A stretch of 64,000 nt of DNA, taken from contig NZ_JAOQNH010000001.1 of the NCBI RefSeq assembly GCF_025961205.1, positions 2,442,001 through 2,506,000 of the forward strand. The letters run 5' to 3'. This DNA comes from Azospirillum fermentarium. GTDB lineage: Bacteria; Pseudomonadota; Alphaproteobacteria; Azospirillales; Azospirillaceae. Below, in pieces: positions 19,052 through 27,922 of this stretch. The translations under genes were made by a program, and so were the position numbers. The notes under the pieces are model-generated. The model saw only the letters and a program-made list of their open reading frames with translations, was not told the DNA's origin and searched no databases. Within the stretch, counting starts at the first letter, position 1. Each line of letters begins with the position of its first letter.

Positions 19052-20349
19052 GGCAGGGCGGCCACATCGACAGCCGGCCCCAGCGGCAGGGCCGAGACCT
19101 TTCCGCCCTGCAGATGCCCGCGGGGATCGATGGCCTGGCTGCCGCGGCGCAGTTCGAAATGAAGCTGGGGCGACGTCACCGCGCCCGTCTGCCCCACGGT
19201 GCCGATCACCTGCCCGCGCTTCACCTTGGCCCCCCGCTCCACCGACATGGTGTCCAGGTGGGCATAAGCCGTGATCCAGCCGTCGGCGTGCTTCACCAGC
19301 AGCAGATTGCCGAACCCGCGCAGCTCGTTGCCGGAATAGGCGACGATGCCGTTGTCGGCGGCGATCACCGGCGCGCCCTTGTTGGCCGCGATGTTCAGCC
19401 CGTCGTTGTGCATGCCGTCCGGCTTGGGGCCGTAACCCGAAATCACCTTGCCCTTCACCGGCCACAGGAAACGGCTGCCGGCGCGGGCCGGCGGTTCCTC
19501 CTCCGCGGCGGCGGGGGGAGCCGGCGGGGCCGCCGGAGCCGCGGCGGGGGCGGCGGCCACCTCGGCCGGCTTGGCGGGGGGCGTGGGCTGCGGCTTGGAG
19601 GCCGGAGGCGCCTCGGAGGGGATCACCGACGGGGCGGCCAAGGGGACGGAGACGGCGGGCTTGGCGCCCGGCGCACGCAGACTCTTGGGCTCCTGCCCCG
19701 GCTGATAGGTGTGGTTTTCCTCCCCGCCGCCGGAATCGCTGGACGGCGCGGCGGCGGACGGCGCCACGGCAGCGGCGGGCGCTCCCGACGGGGGGGGCAG
19801 TTCGGCGGCGGCGATGCCGCCCTTGCCCGCCCGTGGCGAAACCGGCGGCAGCGGAGCGGCGGCGATGGCGGCAGGCTCGCCGGCCCCGCCTTGGGCCATG
19901 GCGCCCCCCCCCTCACCCGCCCGCGCGCCGGGCAGACGCAGCGGCTGGCCGACGGTCAGCTTGTAGGGCGGGGCCAGGTTGTTCAACTGCGACAGTTCAC
20001 TGGAGTCCACGTTGAACATCCGCGACACGGTGTAGAGCGAGTCCCCCTTCTGCACGATGTACTGGCGCGAGGTGGGAAGGGTCAGGCGCTGCCCCACCTC
20101 CAACGTGTAGGGAGGCTTCAGCCCGTTGATCTCGATCAGGTCGCGCAGCGGCACATTGTAGCGGCGGGAGATGAGATAGGCGGAATCACCCTTGGCCACC
20201 GTCACGCTGCCGGCCCCGGAGTCGGCCGGGTTGGTCACGGTGGTGAAGGGAGCAAGCTCGCCCAGGCGCTCACACCCCGTCAGCGCCAGCGCCAGCAGAA
20301 CGACGGCGGCACCGTTGGCGATGGCGGCGCGGCGGCGGGGGGCCGCCAT
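19039..20349 (-). CDS. nlpD: NlpD-like lipoprotein: two LysM domains and M23/LytM peptidase domain
   Basis: A 436-residue outer-membrane lipoprotein (lipobox L-A-L-T-G-C26) that in related bacteria activates cell-wall amidases at division. Two LysM repeats follow (VAKGDSAYLISRRYNVPLR; VQKGDSLYTVSRMFNV), then a long Pro/Ala linker and a C-terminal LytM domain: GMHNDGLNIAANKGAPVIAA, AYAHLDTMSVERGAKV and SPQLHFELRRG. The first zinc-site element is HNDGLN rather than H-x-G-x-D, so the domain may be regulatory rather than catalytic, as for other NlpD proteins. The ATG at 20349 overlaps the pcm stop by one base (TGATG), indicating coupling; a longer frame to 20433 lies inside pcm. Confidence 0.93.
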   Translation of the reverse strand: MAAPRRRAAIANGAAVVLLALALTGCERLGELAPFTTVTNPADSGAGSVTVAKGDSAYLISRRYNVPLRDLIEINGLKPPYTLEVGQRLTLPTSRQYIVQKGDSLYTVSRMFNVDSSELSQLNNLAPPYKLTVGQPLRLPGARAGEGGGAMAQGGAGEPAAIAAAPLPPVSPRAGKGGIAAAELPPPSGAPAAAVAPSAAAPSSDSGGGEENHTYQPGQEPKSLRAPGAKPAVSVPLAAPSVIPSEAPPASKPQPTPPAKPAEVAAAPAAAPAAPPAPPAAAEEEPPARAGSRFLWPVKGKVISGYGPKPDGMHNDGLNIAANKGAPVIAADNGIVAYSGNELRGFGNLLLVKHADGWITAYAHLDTMSVERGAKVKRGQVIGTVGQTGAVTSPQLHFELRRGSQAIDPRGHLQGGKVSALPLGPAVDVAALPGRY

Positions 20350-21026
20350 CACGGGAGCCGGGCGGATGCTTCCGATCCCGGAGGCGTCTCCGCGGGCGGA
20401 TCGGAAAGCAAAGGCACGAAACGCACTGGCCACAATTCCTCCCGGACGAGTCCCTCTGCGGTGCGGCGGAAGCGGACCACCCGCTGACCGCGGTCATCCA
20501 CCCCCAACGGAATCACCATGACACCACCAACGGCAAGCTGATCCGTCAAGTCCTTTGGCGGTTCCGGCCCGCCGGCGGCGGTGACCAGAATGCGTTCGAA
20601 CGGCGCCACCTCCGGCCAGCCGCGGGTGCCGTCGCCCAAACGGGTCGTGATGTTGTGCAGCCGCAGCCTCTGAAACCGCTTTTCCGCCTCCACCAGCAGC
20701 GGCTTCAGCCGTTCGATGGTGTAGACGCGGCGGCACAGACGCGACAGCACTGCCGCCTGATACCCCGAACCCGTGCCGATTTCCAGCACGGTATGCCTGG
20801 GTTCCAGTTCCAGCGCCTGGGTCATCAGCCCGACGATCAACGGCTGGCTGATGGACTGGCCCAGGGCGATGGGCAGCGCCGTGTCCTCCCACGCCTGATC
20901 GCGGAAGAGATCGGGGACGAACAGGTCGCGCGGCACCCGCTCAAGCGCGGACAAAACGGCCTCATCGGTCACGCCGTCGCGGCGCAACGCCATGAGAAGC
21001 CGGTTGGTCCGCGCGGCGATGGTCAC
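20349..21026 (-). CDS. pcm: protein-L-isoaspartate O-methyltransferase
   Basis: Methylates L-isoaspartyl residues in damaged proteins using S-adenosylmethionine, starting their repair. The 225-residue product has the family motifs: VPRDLFVPD, IALGQSISQPLIVGLMTQ, the SAM-binding VLEIGTGSGYQAAVLSRL (about residue 80), and PFERILVTAAG. It overlaps surE by 4 bases and nlpD by 1, in the widely conserved surE-pcm-nlpD order. Confidence 0.96.
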   Translation of the reverse strand: MTIAARTNRLLMALRRDGVTDEAVLSALERVPRDLFVPDLFRDQAWEDTALPIALGQSISQPLIVGLMTQALELEPRHTVLEIGTGSGYQAAVLSRLCRRVYTIERLKPLLVEAEKRFQRLRLHNITTRLGDGTRGWPEVAPFERILVTAAGGPEPPKDLTDQLAVGGVMVIPLGVDDRGQRVVRFRRTAEGLVREELWPVRFVPLLSDPPAETPPGSEASARLP

Positions 21027-21808
21027 ATGAAGGCCTGTTTCAGCGTTTCCAGAGTCGGCACATGGGTCAGGTCGAGGAACAGCGGCGTCACCGCGATGCC
21101 GCCGTGGAACACGACATGGATGTCGGTGTCGGACGCCACCTCGGCCTCGCCACGGGCCGTACCGATCCAGATATAGGGACGGCCCCGCGGGTCAAGCCGC
21201 TCCACCAGCTCGTCGCCGATCTTGCGCTTGCCGTGGCGCACCACCTGGATGCCGGTCACGGCGTCGGGCGGCACGGCGGGGAAGTTGACGTTCAGCAGCA
21301 CGTTCTTGGGCCACGCCCGCGACACCGCCTTGCGGATCACCGCCTCGCCCCAGCGTTCCGCCGTGGACCAGTCGATGACGCGGGTGACGGGATCGTAATG
21401 CTGGCTCAGCGCAATGGCCGGCACGCCCAGCAGCGTGGCTTCCATGGCCGCGGCGATGGTGCCGGAATAGGTCACGTCCTCGCCGATGTTGTGGCCGTGG
21501 TTGATGCCCGACAGCACCAGCGTCGGCAGCCCGTCCTTCAGGATGTGATTGATGGCCAGCAGCACGCAGTCTGTGGGGGTACCATCCACGGTGTAGCGCT
21601 TTTCCCCCACCTGCCGCAGCCGCAACGGGCGGTGGATGGTCAGGGAATGGCTGGCCGCCGACTGCTCGGTCTCCGGCGCCACCACCCACACGTCGTCGGT
21701 GATGGACCGGGCGATCTTTTCCAGCACCTTGATCCCGTCGGCGTGGATGCCGTCGTCGTTGGAAATCAGGATGCGGCAGTGGGACAGGTTGAGCGGGGCG
21801 TCAAACAT
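21023..21808 (-). CDS. surE: 5'-nucleotidase / exopolyphosphatase SurE
   Basis: Metal-dependent phosphatase acting on nucleoside monophosphates, linked to stationary-phase survival. The 261 residues carry the SurE signatures: [18 protein letters not shown] (D-D metal site), [31 protein letters not shown] and [20 protein letters not shown] (N-H-G and S-G-T elements). The start is the ATG at 21808, overlapping the serS 3' end by 8 bases; the stop overlaps pcm by 4. Confidence 0.96.
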   Translation of the reverse strand: MFDAPLNLSHCRILISNDDGIHADGIKVLEKIARSITDDVWVVAPETEQSAASHSLTIHRPLRLRQVGEKRYTVDGTPTDCVLLAINHILKDGLPTLVLSGINHGHNIGEDVTYSGTIAAAMEATLLGVPAIALSQHYDPVTRVIDWSTAERWGEAVIRKAVSRAWPKNVLLNVNFPAVPPDAVTGIQVVRHGKRKIGDELVERLDPRGRPYIWIGTARGEAEVASDTDIHVVFHGGIAVTPLFLDLTHVPTLETLKQAFM

Positions 21809-23075
21809 GGGCCGTGATCCGTTCCAGCCCGCCCATGTAGGGGCGGAGCGCGTCCGGCACGAGGATCGAGCCGTCGGGCTGCTGGTAATTCTCCATCACC
21901 GCGATCAGGCAGCGGCCCACCGCCACGCCCGACCCGTTGAGGGTGTGGACGAACTGGGTCTGCTTGTCGCCCTTGGCGCGGAAGCGGGCCTTCATGCGGC
22001 GGGCCTGGAAATCGCCGCAGTTGGAGCAGCTCGAAATCTCGCGGTAGGCGTTCTGCCCCGGCAGCCACACCTCCACGTCATAGGTCTTGCGCGCACCGAA
22101 GCCCATGTCGCCGGTGCACAGAACGATGGTGCGGTAGGCCAGCCCCAGCCGCTGCAGGATGGTTTCGGCGCAGGCGGTCATGCGCTGCTGCTCGGCTTCC
22201 GACTGCTCGGGGGTGGTGATGCTGACCATCTCCACCTTCCAGAACTGGTGCTGGCGGATCATGCCGCGGGTGTCCTTGCCCGCCGACCCCGCCTCGGCCC
22301 GGAAGCAGGGCGTCAGCGCGGTGAAGCGGTAGGGCAGCGCCTCGGCCTCCAGGATCTGGTCGTTGACCAGATTGGTCAGCGGCACTTCCGACGTGGGGAT
22401 CAGGTAATGGCCGCTGTTGGTGCGGAACAGATCCTCTTCGAACTTGGGCAACTGGCCGGTGCCGAACAGGGCGTTGTCGCGCACCATCAGCGGCGGCGAC
22501 ACCTCGGTGTACCCATGCTCGCCGGTGTGGACGTCCAGCATGAACTGGGCCAGCGCCCGTTCCAGCCGTGACAGCGCGCCGCGCAGCACGGTGAAGCGCG
22601 CCCCCGACATGCGGGCCGCCACGCCGGCGTCCATCAGCCCCAGCGCCTCGCCCAGGTCGAAATGTTCCTTGGCATTGGCGATGTCGGGCGGGGTGCCCCA
22701 GCGGCGCACCTCCACGTTGGCGGTCTCGTCCGGCCCGTCGGGCACGTCGGCGGCGGGGATGTTGGGAATCGCGGCCAGCAGCCCGTCGAGTTCGGCGCCG
22801 AGGCGGCGTTCCTCCTCCTCGACTTCCGGCAGGCGGGTCTTCAGCTCCGCCATTTCGTCGAGGATGGGCTGGACGTCGCGGCCCGCCTTCTTGGCAAGGC
22901 CGATTTCCTTGGCCGCCTCGTTGCGGCGGGCCTGCATTTCCTGCATCCGCGTCTGGGCATCGCGGCGGCGGGCGTCGAGATCGAGCACGGTGGCGGACAG
23001 CGGCTCCAACCCCCGGCGGCTGAGGCCACGGTCAAAGGCTTCGGGGTTCTCGCGGATGGCGCGCAGGTCGTGCAT
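21801..23075 (-). CDS. serS: seryl-tRNA synthetase
   Basis: Charges tRNA-Ser. The 424-residue class II synthetase has the N-terminal tRNA-binding coiled coil (residues 30-100, rich in R, E, K and A) and the three class II motifs, including the motif 2 loop [21 protein letters not shown] and motif 3 [19 protein letters not shown]. It lies between tatC (126-base gap) and surE (8-base overlap), a recurrent alphaproteobacterial arrangement. Confidence 0.97.
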   Translation of the reverse strand: MHDLRAIRENPEAFDRGLSRRGLEPLSATVLDLDARRRDAQTRMQEMQARRNEAAKEIGLAKKAGRDVQPILDEMAELKTRLPEVEEEERRLGAELDGLLAAIPNIPAADVPDGPDETANVEVRRWGTPPDIANAKEHFDLGEALGLMDAGVAARMSGARFTVLRGALSRLERALAQFMLDVHTGEHGYTEVSPPLMVRDNALFGTGQLPKFEEDLFRTNSGHYLIPTSEVPLTNLVNDQILEAEALPYRFTALTPCFRAEAGSAGKDTRGMIRQHQFWKVEMVSITTPEQSEAEQQRMTACAETILQRLGLAYRTIVLCTGDMGFGARKTYDVEVWLPGQNAYREISSCSNCGDFQARRMKARFRAKGDKQTQFVHTLNGSGVAVGRCLIAVMENYQQPDGSILVPDALRPYMGGLERITAHV

Positions 23076-23159
23076 GGCGGCGAAACACGGGTTGGGGAAT
23101 GGGGGTATGGTTATAGTCCCCCCACCCCCCCGAGGTCCAGCCCCCAGCGCCCGTCACCC

Positions 23160-23201
23160 GGCGGTCCGGGCGGGGGCGGTCCGGGTCGGGGGCGGTCCGG
23201 G
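23160..23201. repeat. three 11-bp imperfect tandem repeats
   Basis: GGCGGTCCGGG at 23160-23170, 23175-23185 and 23191-23201 (period 15-16). The last copy abuts the tatC stop, in the tatC-serS gap. Each copy contains the palindrome CGGTCCGG on one side. Function unknown; it may be slippage-derived. Confidence 0.6.
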
Positions 23202-24008
23202 TCAGGCGCCGGCGGCTTCCGCGGCGTCGCGCTTGCGCTCGATGGCGCGGCCCACCCAGATGGAAATCTCGTACAGCACCAGCAGCGGCACGGCCAGGCT
23301 GACCTGGCTCACCACGTCCGGCGGGGTCAGCACGGCGGCGATGACGAAGGCCAGAACGATGGCGTAGCGGCGCTTGGAGGTGAGCTGTTCGGTGGTCAGC
23401 AGCCCGGCGCGGATCAGCAGGGTCAGCAGAACCGGCAACTGGAACGCCACGCCGAACGCGAAGATCAGCGACATCACCAGCGACAGGTATTCGCCCACCC
23501 GCGCTTCGAATTCGATGGGCAGGGCATCCGCCCCCACCGGGTGGGATTCGAAGCCCAGGAAGAAGCGCCACGCCAGCGGGAACACGAAGTAATAGGCCAT
23601 GGCCGCGCCCAGCGCGAACAGCACCGGCGTCGCCGCCAGGAACGGCAGGAAGGCCCGGCGTTCATGCTTGTAAAGCCCCGGCGCGATGAACATCCAGATC
23701 TGGTTCGCCACCACGGGGAACGAGATCAGGCAGCCGGCCCAGAACGACACCTTCACATAGGTGAAGAACGCCTCGGTCAGGCCGGTGTAGATCATGCGCC
23801 GGCCCTGCCCGGCCAAAAGATCGGCGAGCGGCTGGACCAGGAAATTATAGATCTTGTCGGAAACGGCGTAGCACAGGAAGAATGCCACCAGCATCGCCAG
23901 AACCGACCACATCAGCCGGTTGCGCAGCTCGATCAGGTGATCGATCAGCGGCATCTTGCCGTCGTCAAGCTCGTCGTGCTCGTCGGTGTCGTGAGGATTG
24001 GTCGTCAC
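23202..24008 (-). CDS. tatC: Sec-independent protein translocase TatC
   Basis: Six-helix inner-membrane core of the Tat system, the receptor for twin-arginine signal peptides. The 268-residue product has the N-terminal signature DGKMPLIDHLIELRNRLMWS (contains the L-I-E-L-R-x-R element that contacts the RR motif), and PFVYVKVSFWAG-like and FGVAFQLPVLLTLLIRAGLL helices. It lies 5 bases after tatB. HybO and HybA in this window have RR signals and would be its clients. Confidence 0.97.
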   Translation of the reverse strand: MTTNPHDTDEHDELDDGKMPLIDHLIELRNRLMWSVLAMLVAFFLCYAVSDKIYNFLVQPLADLLAGQGRRMIYTGLTEAFFTYVKVSFWAGCLISFPVVANQIWMFIAPGLYKHERRAFLPFLAATPVLFALGAAMAYYFVFPLAWRFFLGFESHPVGADALPIEFEARVGEYLSLVMSLIFAFGVAFQLPVLLTLLIRAGLLTTEQLTSKRRYAIVLAFVIAAVLTPPDVVSQVSLAVPLLVLYEISIWVGRAIERKRDAAEAAGA

Positions 24009-24013
24009 GAGGG

Positions 24014-24547
24014 TCAGGCCGTCTTGTCGGTGGCGGGCTTGTCGGATGCGGCGGGGGCCGCAGGCGCCGGCGCGGCGGCGGGCGCATCGGGTTCCGGCTC
24101 CGGCGGGCTGCCGGCGTGGCCGGTGGCCCCGGCGGCGCTCACGTCGAAAGCGGCGGCCCCGCTGCCCACCGCGGCCCCGGTTCCGGGAACGGTGGGGGCG
24201 GCGGCACCGGCGGCGGCAGCCGCCGCCGCCGCGTCGGAATAATGGCTGGTGTCCTTGACCTCCAGGTCGAAGACATGTTTCAGCCGACCGTCGGGATCGA
24301 CGGTCTTGTCGATCACGTTGCCGAGATTCATGGTGTCGCGTGCCTTCAACGCCTGCTGGCGCAGGTCGTTGAGTTCCGCTTCGCGCATCATGTCGTCCAG
24401 GTGGCCCTGGAAGTCACGGGCCATCAGGCGCGCCTTGCGCACCCATTTGCCCAGCGCGTAGATCGCACCGGGAAGGTCTTTCGGGCCGATCACCACCAGG
24501 GCGACCACACCGATGACCATCAGCTCCGACCAACCGATGTCGAACAT
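24014..24547 (-). CDS. tatB: Sec-independent protein translocase TatB
   Basis: Partner of TatC in substrate recognition. [26 protein letters not shown] is the TatB N-terminal helix with the hinge G-P. An amphipathic helix follows ([29 protein letters not shown]). The 177-residue length includes a long low-complexity Ala/Pro tail (from about residue 105), typical for alphaproteobacterial TatB. Five bases separate it from tatC. Confidence 0.95.
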   Translation of the reverse strand: MFDIGWSELMVIGVVALVVIGPKDLPGAIYALGKWVRKARLMARDFQGHLDDMMREAELNDLRQQALKARDTMNLGNVIDKTVDPDGRLKHVFDLEVKDTSHYSDAAAAAAAAGAAAPTVPGTGAAVGSGAAAFDVSAAGATGHAGSPPEPEPDAPAAAPAPAAPAASDKPATDKTA

Positions 24548-24655
24548 AGCCCCTCACGGTCTCCGCGGAACGCAAGACCCGCCGCCACGGGACGGCCCCG
24601 CCGGAACGGGATCGCTGTGGAACGGCGGGGTGTGCCGGGTCCGGCTGCGTACCCG

Positions 24656-24907
24656 TTACGGGCGCGCGGCCTCGTCCTTCTTCACGGCATGATCGGCCGC
24701 GGGGGCGGCCGGATGGACCGGGGCCGGCTGGTTCGGCAGGGTCTTGCTGCCGTCGGCGGCGGCTTCGTCCTCGTCCTTGAGGCCGGCCTTGAAGTTCTTG
24801 ATGCCCTTGGCAAGGTCGCCCATCACCTTGGGCAATTTGCCGGCTCCGAACAGAAGCAGGACGATCAGGAGAACGATGATCCAGTGCCAGATGCTGCTAA
24901 ATCCCAT
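24656..24907 (-). CDS. tatA: Sec-independent protein translocase TatA
   Basis: Pore-forming Tat component, 83 residues. [31 protein letters not shown] is the TatA membrane helix and hinge (F-G-x-G-K-L-P), followed by the amphipathic helix [16 protein letters not shown] and an acidic then Ala/Pro-rich tail. I use the ATG at 24907, which begins exactly with the family N-terminus. tatB starts 108 bases downstream; that gap shows no gene. Confidence 0.96.
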   Translation of the reverse strand: MGFSSIWHWIIVLLIVLLLFGAGKLPKVMGDLAKGIKNFKAGLKDEDEAAADGSKTLPNQPAPVHPAAPAADHAVKKDEAARP

Positions 24908-25003
24908 GGTGCCTTTTCCTGAGCGGTCATGCCCCAAACGCGGCGGCACTATGGCAGAAACCCCCCTGTGCCGCAACGCTGGGAGGAGCCTTCCGATAAC
25001 AAA

Positions 25004-26230
25004 TCAGCGCGGCTTTTCCATGGCAAAGACGAACACCTGCCCCCAATCGGGAGCAACCGAGACATACGATTCCTCCGGGGGTAGAAACTGCCCCGGCATG
25101 CGGGAATGCAGGTGAACCGCCCCGCCCCGCCCGTCGGCAAGGCTCAGATGGATCAGGCTGGACCGCCCCAGGAGCCGCGCCGTCATCACCCGCGCCAGAT
25201 TGGGCACGTCCGCGCCCGCCGATGCCGCCAGCGGCGCCAGCCGCAGCGCTTCGGGCCGGATCAGAACCTCGGCCTCGGTGCCGTCGGACAGCCCCTCCGC
25301 GGAAACCGATCCCACCGGCGTGTCCACCCGCCCGCCGCGGACGGTGCCGGTGACGCGGTTGGCCTCCCCGAAGAACGCGGCGGCATAGGCGCTGACCGGG
25401 CGGGTGTAGAGGTCCACCGGGCAGCCCATCTGCACCACCCGCCCCTCCTGCATCAGGATGATGCGGTCGGCCAGGAACATCGCCTCTTCCGGGTCGTGGG
25501 TGACCAGCATGGTGGCCGCCCCGTTCTTTTTCAGGACATGCAGCGTCTCGTCGCGGATCTGTTCGCGCAGGCGGGCGTCAAGGCCGGAAAAGGGTTCGTC
25601 CAGCAGCAGCACCGCCGGCTTGGGCGCCAGGGCGCGGGCCAGCGCCACCCGTTGCTGCTGCCCGCCGGAAAGCTGGTGGGGGAAGGCGGCGGCGTAACCG
25701 GCCATGCCCACCTGCTCCAGCGATTCCAGGGCGCGGGCTTTCCGCTCCTCCGCCGGCAGGGCGTCCAGGCCGAAACGCACGTTGTCCAGCACCGACAGGT
25801 GGGGGAACAGGGCGTAATCCTGGAACACCAGCCCCACCCCGCGGCGTTCCGGCGGCACGGCGCCGGTGGTGTCGGCCACCACGCGCCCACCGATGCGCAC
25901 ACGCCCGGCCTGCAGCGGCTCCAGCCCCGCCGCCAGCCGCAGAAGCGAGGATTTGCCGCAGCCCGACGGACCGCACAGGCACACGATCTCCCCCGCCCCG
26001 ATGGACACCGACACATCGTTGACCGCCACCACGCGGCCATAGCGGTGGGTCACGGCGTCCAGCGCCAGCGCCTCCACCGCCAGGGCCGCCCCCGTTCCGC
26101 CGGGGCCGCGGGCATCCAGGGGAAACGCCCCCGCCCCGCCCGGCACCCCCGCCGGCTGGCACGGAGCGTCAGTGCCGGCGGCAGTGGCGGCAACCGATGC
26201 CGCCGATGCACGAGAGAAGGGAAAATTCAT
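25004..26230 (-). CDS. ABC transporter ATP-binding protein (Fe3+/polyamine importer type)
   Basis: A 408-residue ATPase of the CUT1/FbpC/PotA type. After a 50-residue Ala/Gly/Pro-rich N-terminal extension come Walker A GPSGCGKSSLLRLAAG, Q-loop VFQDYALFPHLSV, signature LSGGQQQRVALARAL, Walker B VLLLDEPFSGLD and the switch histidine in LVTHDPEEAM. A C-terminal TOBE-like domain follows (TEAEVLIRPEALRL ... SLIHLSL). No permease or binding-protein gene is adjacent, so it is an orphan and its substrate is unknown. The start at 26230 is uncertain; an in-frame ATG at 26257 would add nine residues, and neither has a strong ribosome site. Confidence 0.9.
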   Translation of the reverse strand: MNFPFSRASAASVAATAAGTDAPCQPAGVPGGAGAFPLDARGPGGTGAALAVEALALDAVTHRYGRVVAVNDVSVSIGAGEIVCLCGPSGCGKSSLLRLAAGLEPLQAGRVRIGGRVVADTTGAVPPERRGVGLVFQDYALFPHLSVLDNVRFGLDALPAEERKARALESLEQVGMAGYAAAFPHQLSGGQQQRVALARALAPKPAVLLLDEPFSGLDARLREQIRDETLHVLKKNGAATMLVTHDPEEAMFLADRIILMQEGRVVQMGCPVDLYTRPVSAYAAAFFGEANRVTGTVRGGRVDTPVGSVSAEGLSDGTEAEVLIRPEALRLAPLAASAGADVPNLARVMTARLLGRSSLIHLSLADGRGGAVHLHSRMPGQFLPPEESYVSVAPDWGQVFVFAMEKPR

Positions 26231-26394
26231 CGCCTGCCCTGCCTTGTGTCCTGTCATGGGGGCCGATCACGAATGATGGCCTGCCTAGCTAAACGCGGAC
26301 CGGCGGCCTATGCAATTGGTTCTTAATCTCGGACACTTATTTTTCGGCGCGCACCGGGCGGCACGGCAGAGGGTGAGGCGCGGGCGGCGCGCGC

Positions 26395-27414
26395 TCAGGG
26401 CTCCTTCGGAGTGCGGACGAAGAACAGGAGCCGGATGTCGTTTTCCGGCACAAAATTCTCGATCACGGATTCGAACACCGCCGGCCCGGTCTTCTTCAGG
26501 CCGTTCCAGCACAGCGACAGGATGTTTTCCGGCGCCCCCTTGTCCAGGGTCAGGTGGAACCGGCCGATCGGACCCTGCCAGTTGCGGGCGGTGGTCAGGA
26601 TGTATTCGACCTCCCACGCGGTGAACGGCGATTCGGGTTTGCTGTTGCCCTTCTCCGCCGCGGCCAGGGCGCGTCGGGTGCCGGCGTCCAGGCAATAGCG
26701 GTCGCCCCCGGCGTCCTTCTCGTCGCCGACGAACCGCCCGACCACCCGGCGCCCGTCGATCTCCGCCGCCTTGCCGATGAGGGCCGAGCCGGCGAACGGG
26801 TGATAGGCGTGCTGAACCCGCACATCCACCCCCGGCGGGAAGGTCTGACGCCAATGGTAGCGGGTGCGCAGCACCCATTGCGGGGTGTTGTCGTCCTCGC
26901 CCTCCTGAATCAAACCGCTGCTGCGCAGCCGGGCGAGCGTGTCGGCGGGAATCGCCTTGACCTGATCGTCATAGCTTCCCGGCGCCCAGGGCGACAGGGC
27001 CAGCGCCCCCGCCGCCTCCAGTTCCTGCGTAACCTCACGCCCCTGGTAGAAGGCTCGGCGTTCCAGCTTCGGCGACAGCGGGCGGCCGTCCACCCACAGC
27101 CGGAAGCCCAGAAAATCCGCGTCCTGCCGGGGAAAGTTCCAATTGGGCGCCGTCGTCCCTTTCGACAGGTCGAGATCGGGCAGCGGGAACACAACCAGCG
27201 TGTCGATGGGCCGGCTGCCCGTGTTGCGGAACACGTACGACACCCGGATCTCGTCCAGGCCGATGCGCAGATCCTCCGACACCATCCGAATGTCGTTGGT
27301 GACCGACAATTCGATTCCACCCGTCCCCTGGAAGCCAGTGCTGTCGTTGGCCGCCGCCGGCACCACCCCCAGCATCAGGGACACCAGGAAAGACATCAAA
27401 CCACGCTCGCTCAT
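26395..27414 (-). CDS. DUF4424 family secreted protein
   Basis: A 339-residue protein with an N-terminal signal peptide (LMSFLVSLMLGVVPAAA) and the DUF4424 layout: beta-rich N-terminal half with IRVSYVFRNTGSRPIDTLVVFPLPDLDL, a middle QTFPPGVDVRVQHAYHPFAGS, and C-terminal YILTTARNWQGPIGRFHLTLDKG. Function is unknown; export to the periplasm is inferred. The ATG at 27414 places the signal peptide at the N-terminus; an internal ATG at 27396 is possible. A longer open frame to 27606 is not signal-like. The 164 bases between it and the ABC ATPase gene hold an AT-rich stretch (26320-26345) but no gene. Confidence 0.8.
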   Translation of the reverse strand: MSERGLMSFLVSLMLGVVPAAANDSTGFQGTGGIELSVTNDIRMVSEDLRIGLDEIRVSYVFRNTGSRPIDTLVVFPLPDLDLSKGTTAPNWNFPRQDADFLGFRLWVDGRPLSPKLERRAFYQGREVTQELEAAGALALSPWAPGSYDDQVKAIPADTLARLRSSGLIQEGEDDNTPQWVLRTRYHWRQTFPPGVDVRVQHAYHPFAGSALIGKAAEIDGRRVVGRFVGDEKDAGGDRYCLDAGTRRALAAAEKGNSKPESPFTAWEVEYILTTARNWQGPIGRFHLTLDKGAPENILSLCWNGLKKTGPAVFESVIENFVPENDIRLLFFVRTPKEP

Positions 27415-27589
27415 GATCGACCGGCCCCCGTTGCCGAACCCCGTGAGCCGCCATCCTAGCGCAGACGCGGCGGCGGGGCACGGGGGCTTGCCATCGGCCC
27501 CGGATTCGTCCTCGGCCCCTCCCGGCACGGGAATTTCGTTCCATGCACTGATGGTTCCGGCATGGGTCATGTTATTTTCCGTGCAGCCA

Positions 27590-27608
27590 ATGGTGTAACG
27601 CACCATTC
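27590..27608. promoter_or_regulatory. 19-bp operator-like palindrome upstream of hyb
   Basis: AATGGTG-TAACG-CACCATT, perfect 7-bp arms around a 5-base centre. It is in the 508-base gap between the DUF4424 gene and hybO, which holds no other gene. A second, wider dyad in the same gap pairs TTGGCCGAT (27611-27619) with ATCGGCCAA (27675-27683). Which regulator binds is unknown. Confidence 0.45.
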
Positions 27609-27738
27609 TTTTGGCCGATCAAAGGGTTACATTACGCTTCCCTGATGCACGATATTATATTGGTAATACCACTTATCGGCCAATGATGTCACACCGCGCC
27701 GCAGCATCAGTTATTTTCTTTCTTCGCCCTTTGACGGT

Positions 27739-27752
27739 TTGATGTAGATCAA
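27739..27752. promoter_or_regulatory. perfect FNR-type box upstream of hybO
   Basis: TTGATGTAGATCAA equals the FNR consensus TTGAT-N4-ATCAA in both half-sites. It lies 171 bases before the hybO start codon. It suggests activation of the hydrogenase operon at low oxygen by an FNR/FixK-family protein. No other function fits the position. Confidence 0.75.
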
Positions 27753-27922
27753 TGCCTGGATCGGTCCGCTTTTGCTGGAATGCCCATACACGCGGTATGC
27801 CTTAATATCCATGACAGACATATGGGTACCTGCCCCCGGTTGGGCGCGGGACGGGCTTTGCCGTGTCCGATGGACGCAATGGGTTGCGTCCGGCCACCGC
27901 ACAAGGGTTTTTGGGGGGAGAC

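Noticed and set aside
24943..24974. terminator upstream of tatA
   Set aside because: The 7-bp arms GCGGCAC/GTGCCGC enclose an 18-base loop with no T-run; too weak to call.
27758..27779. sigma-54 promoter before hybO
   Set aside because: A GG...GC pair is present but the spacing is 9 or 14 rather than 10, and TGGCAC is absent.
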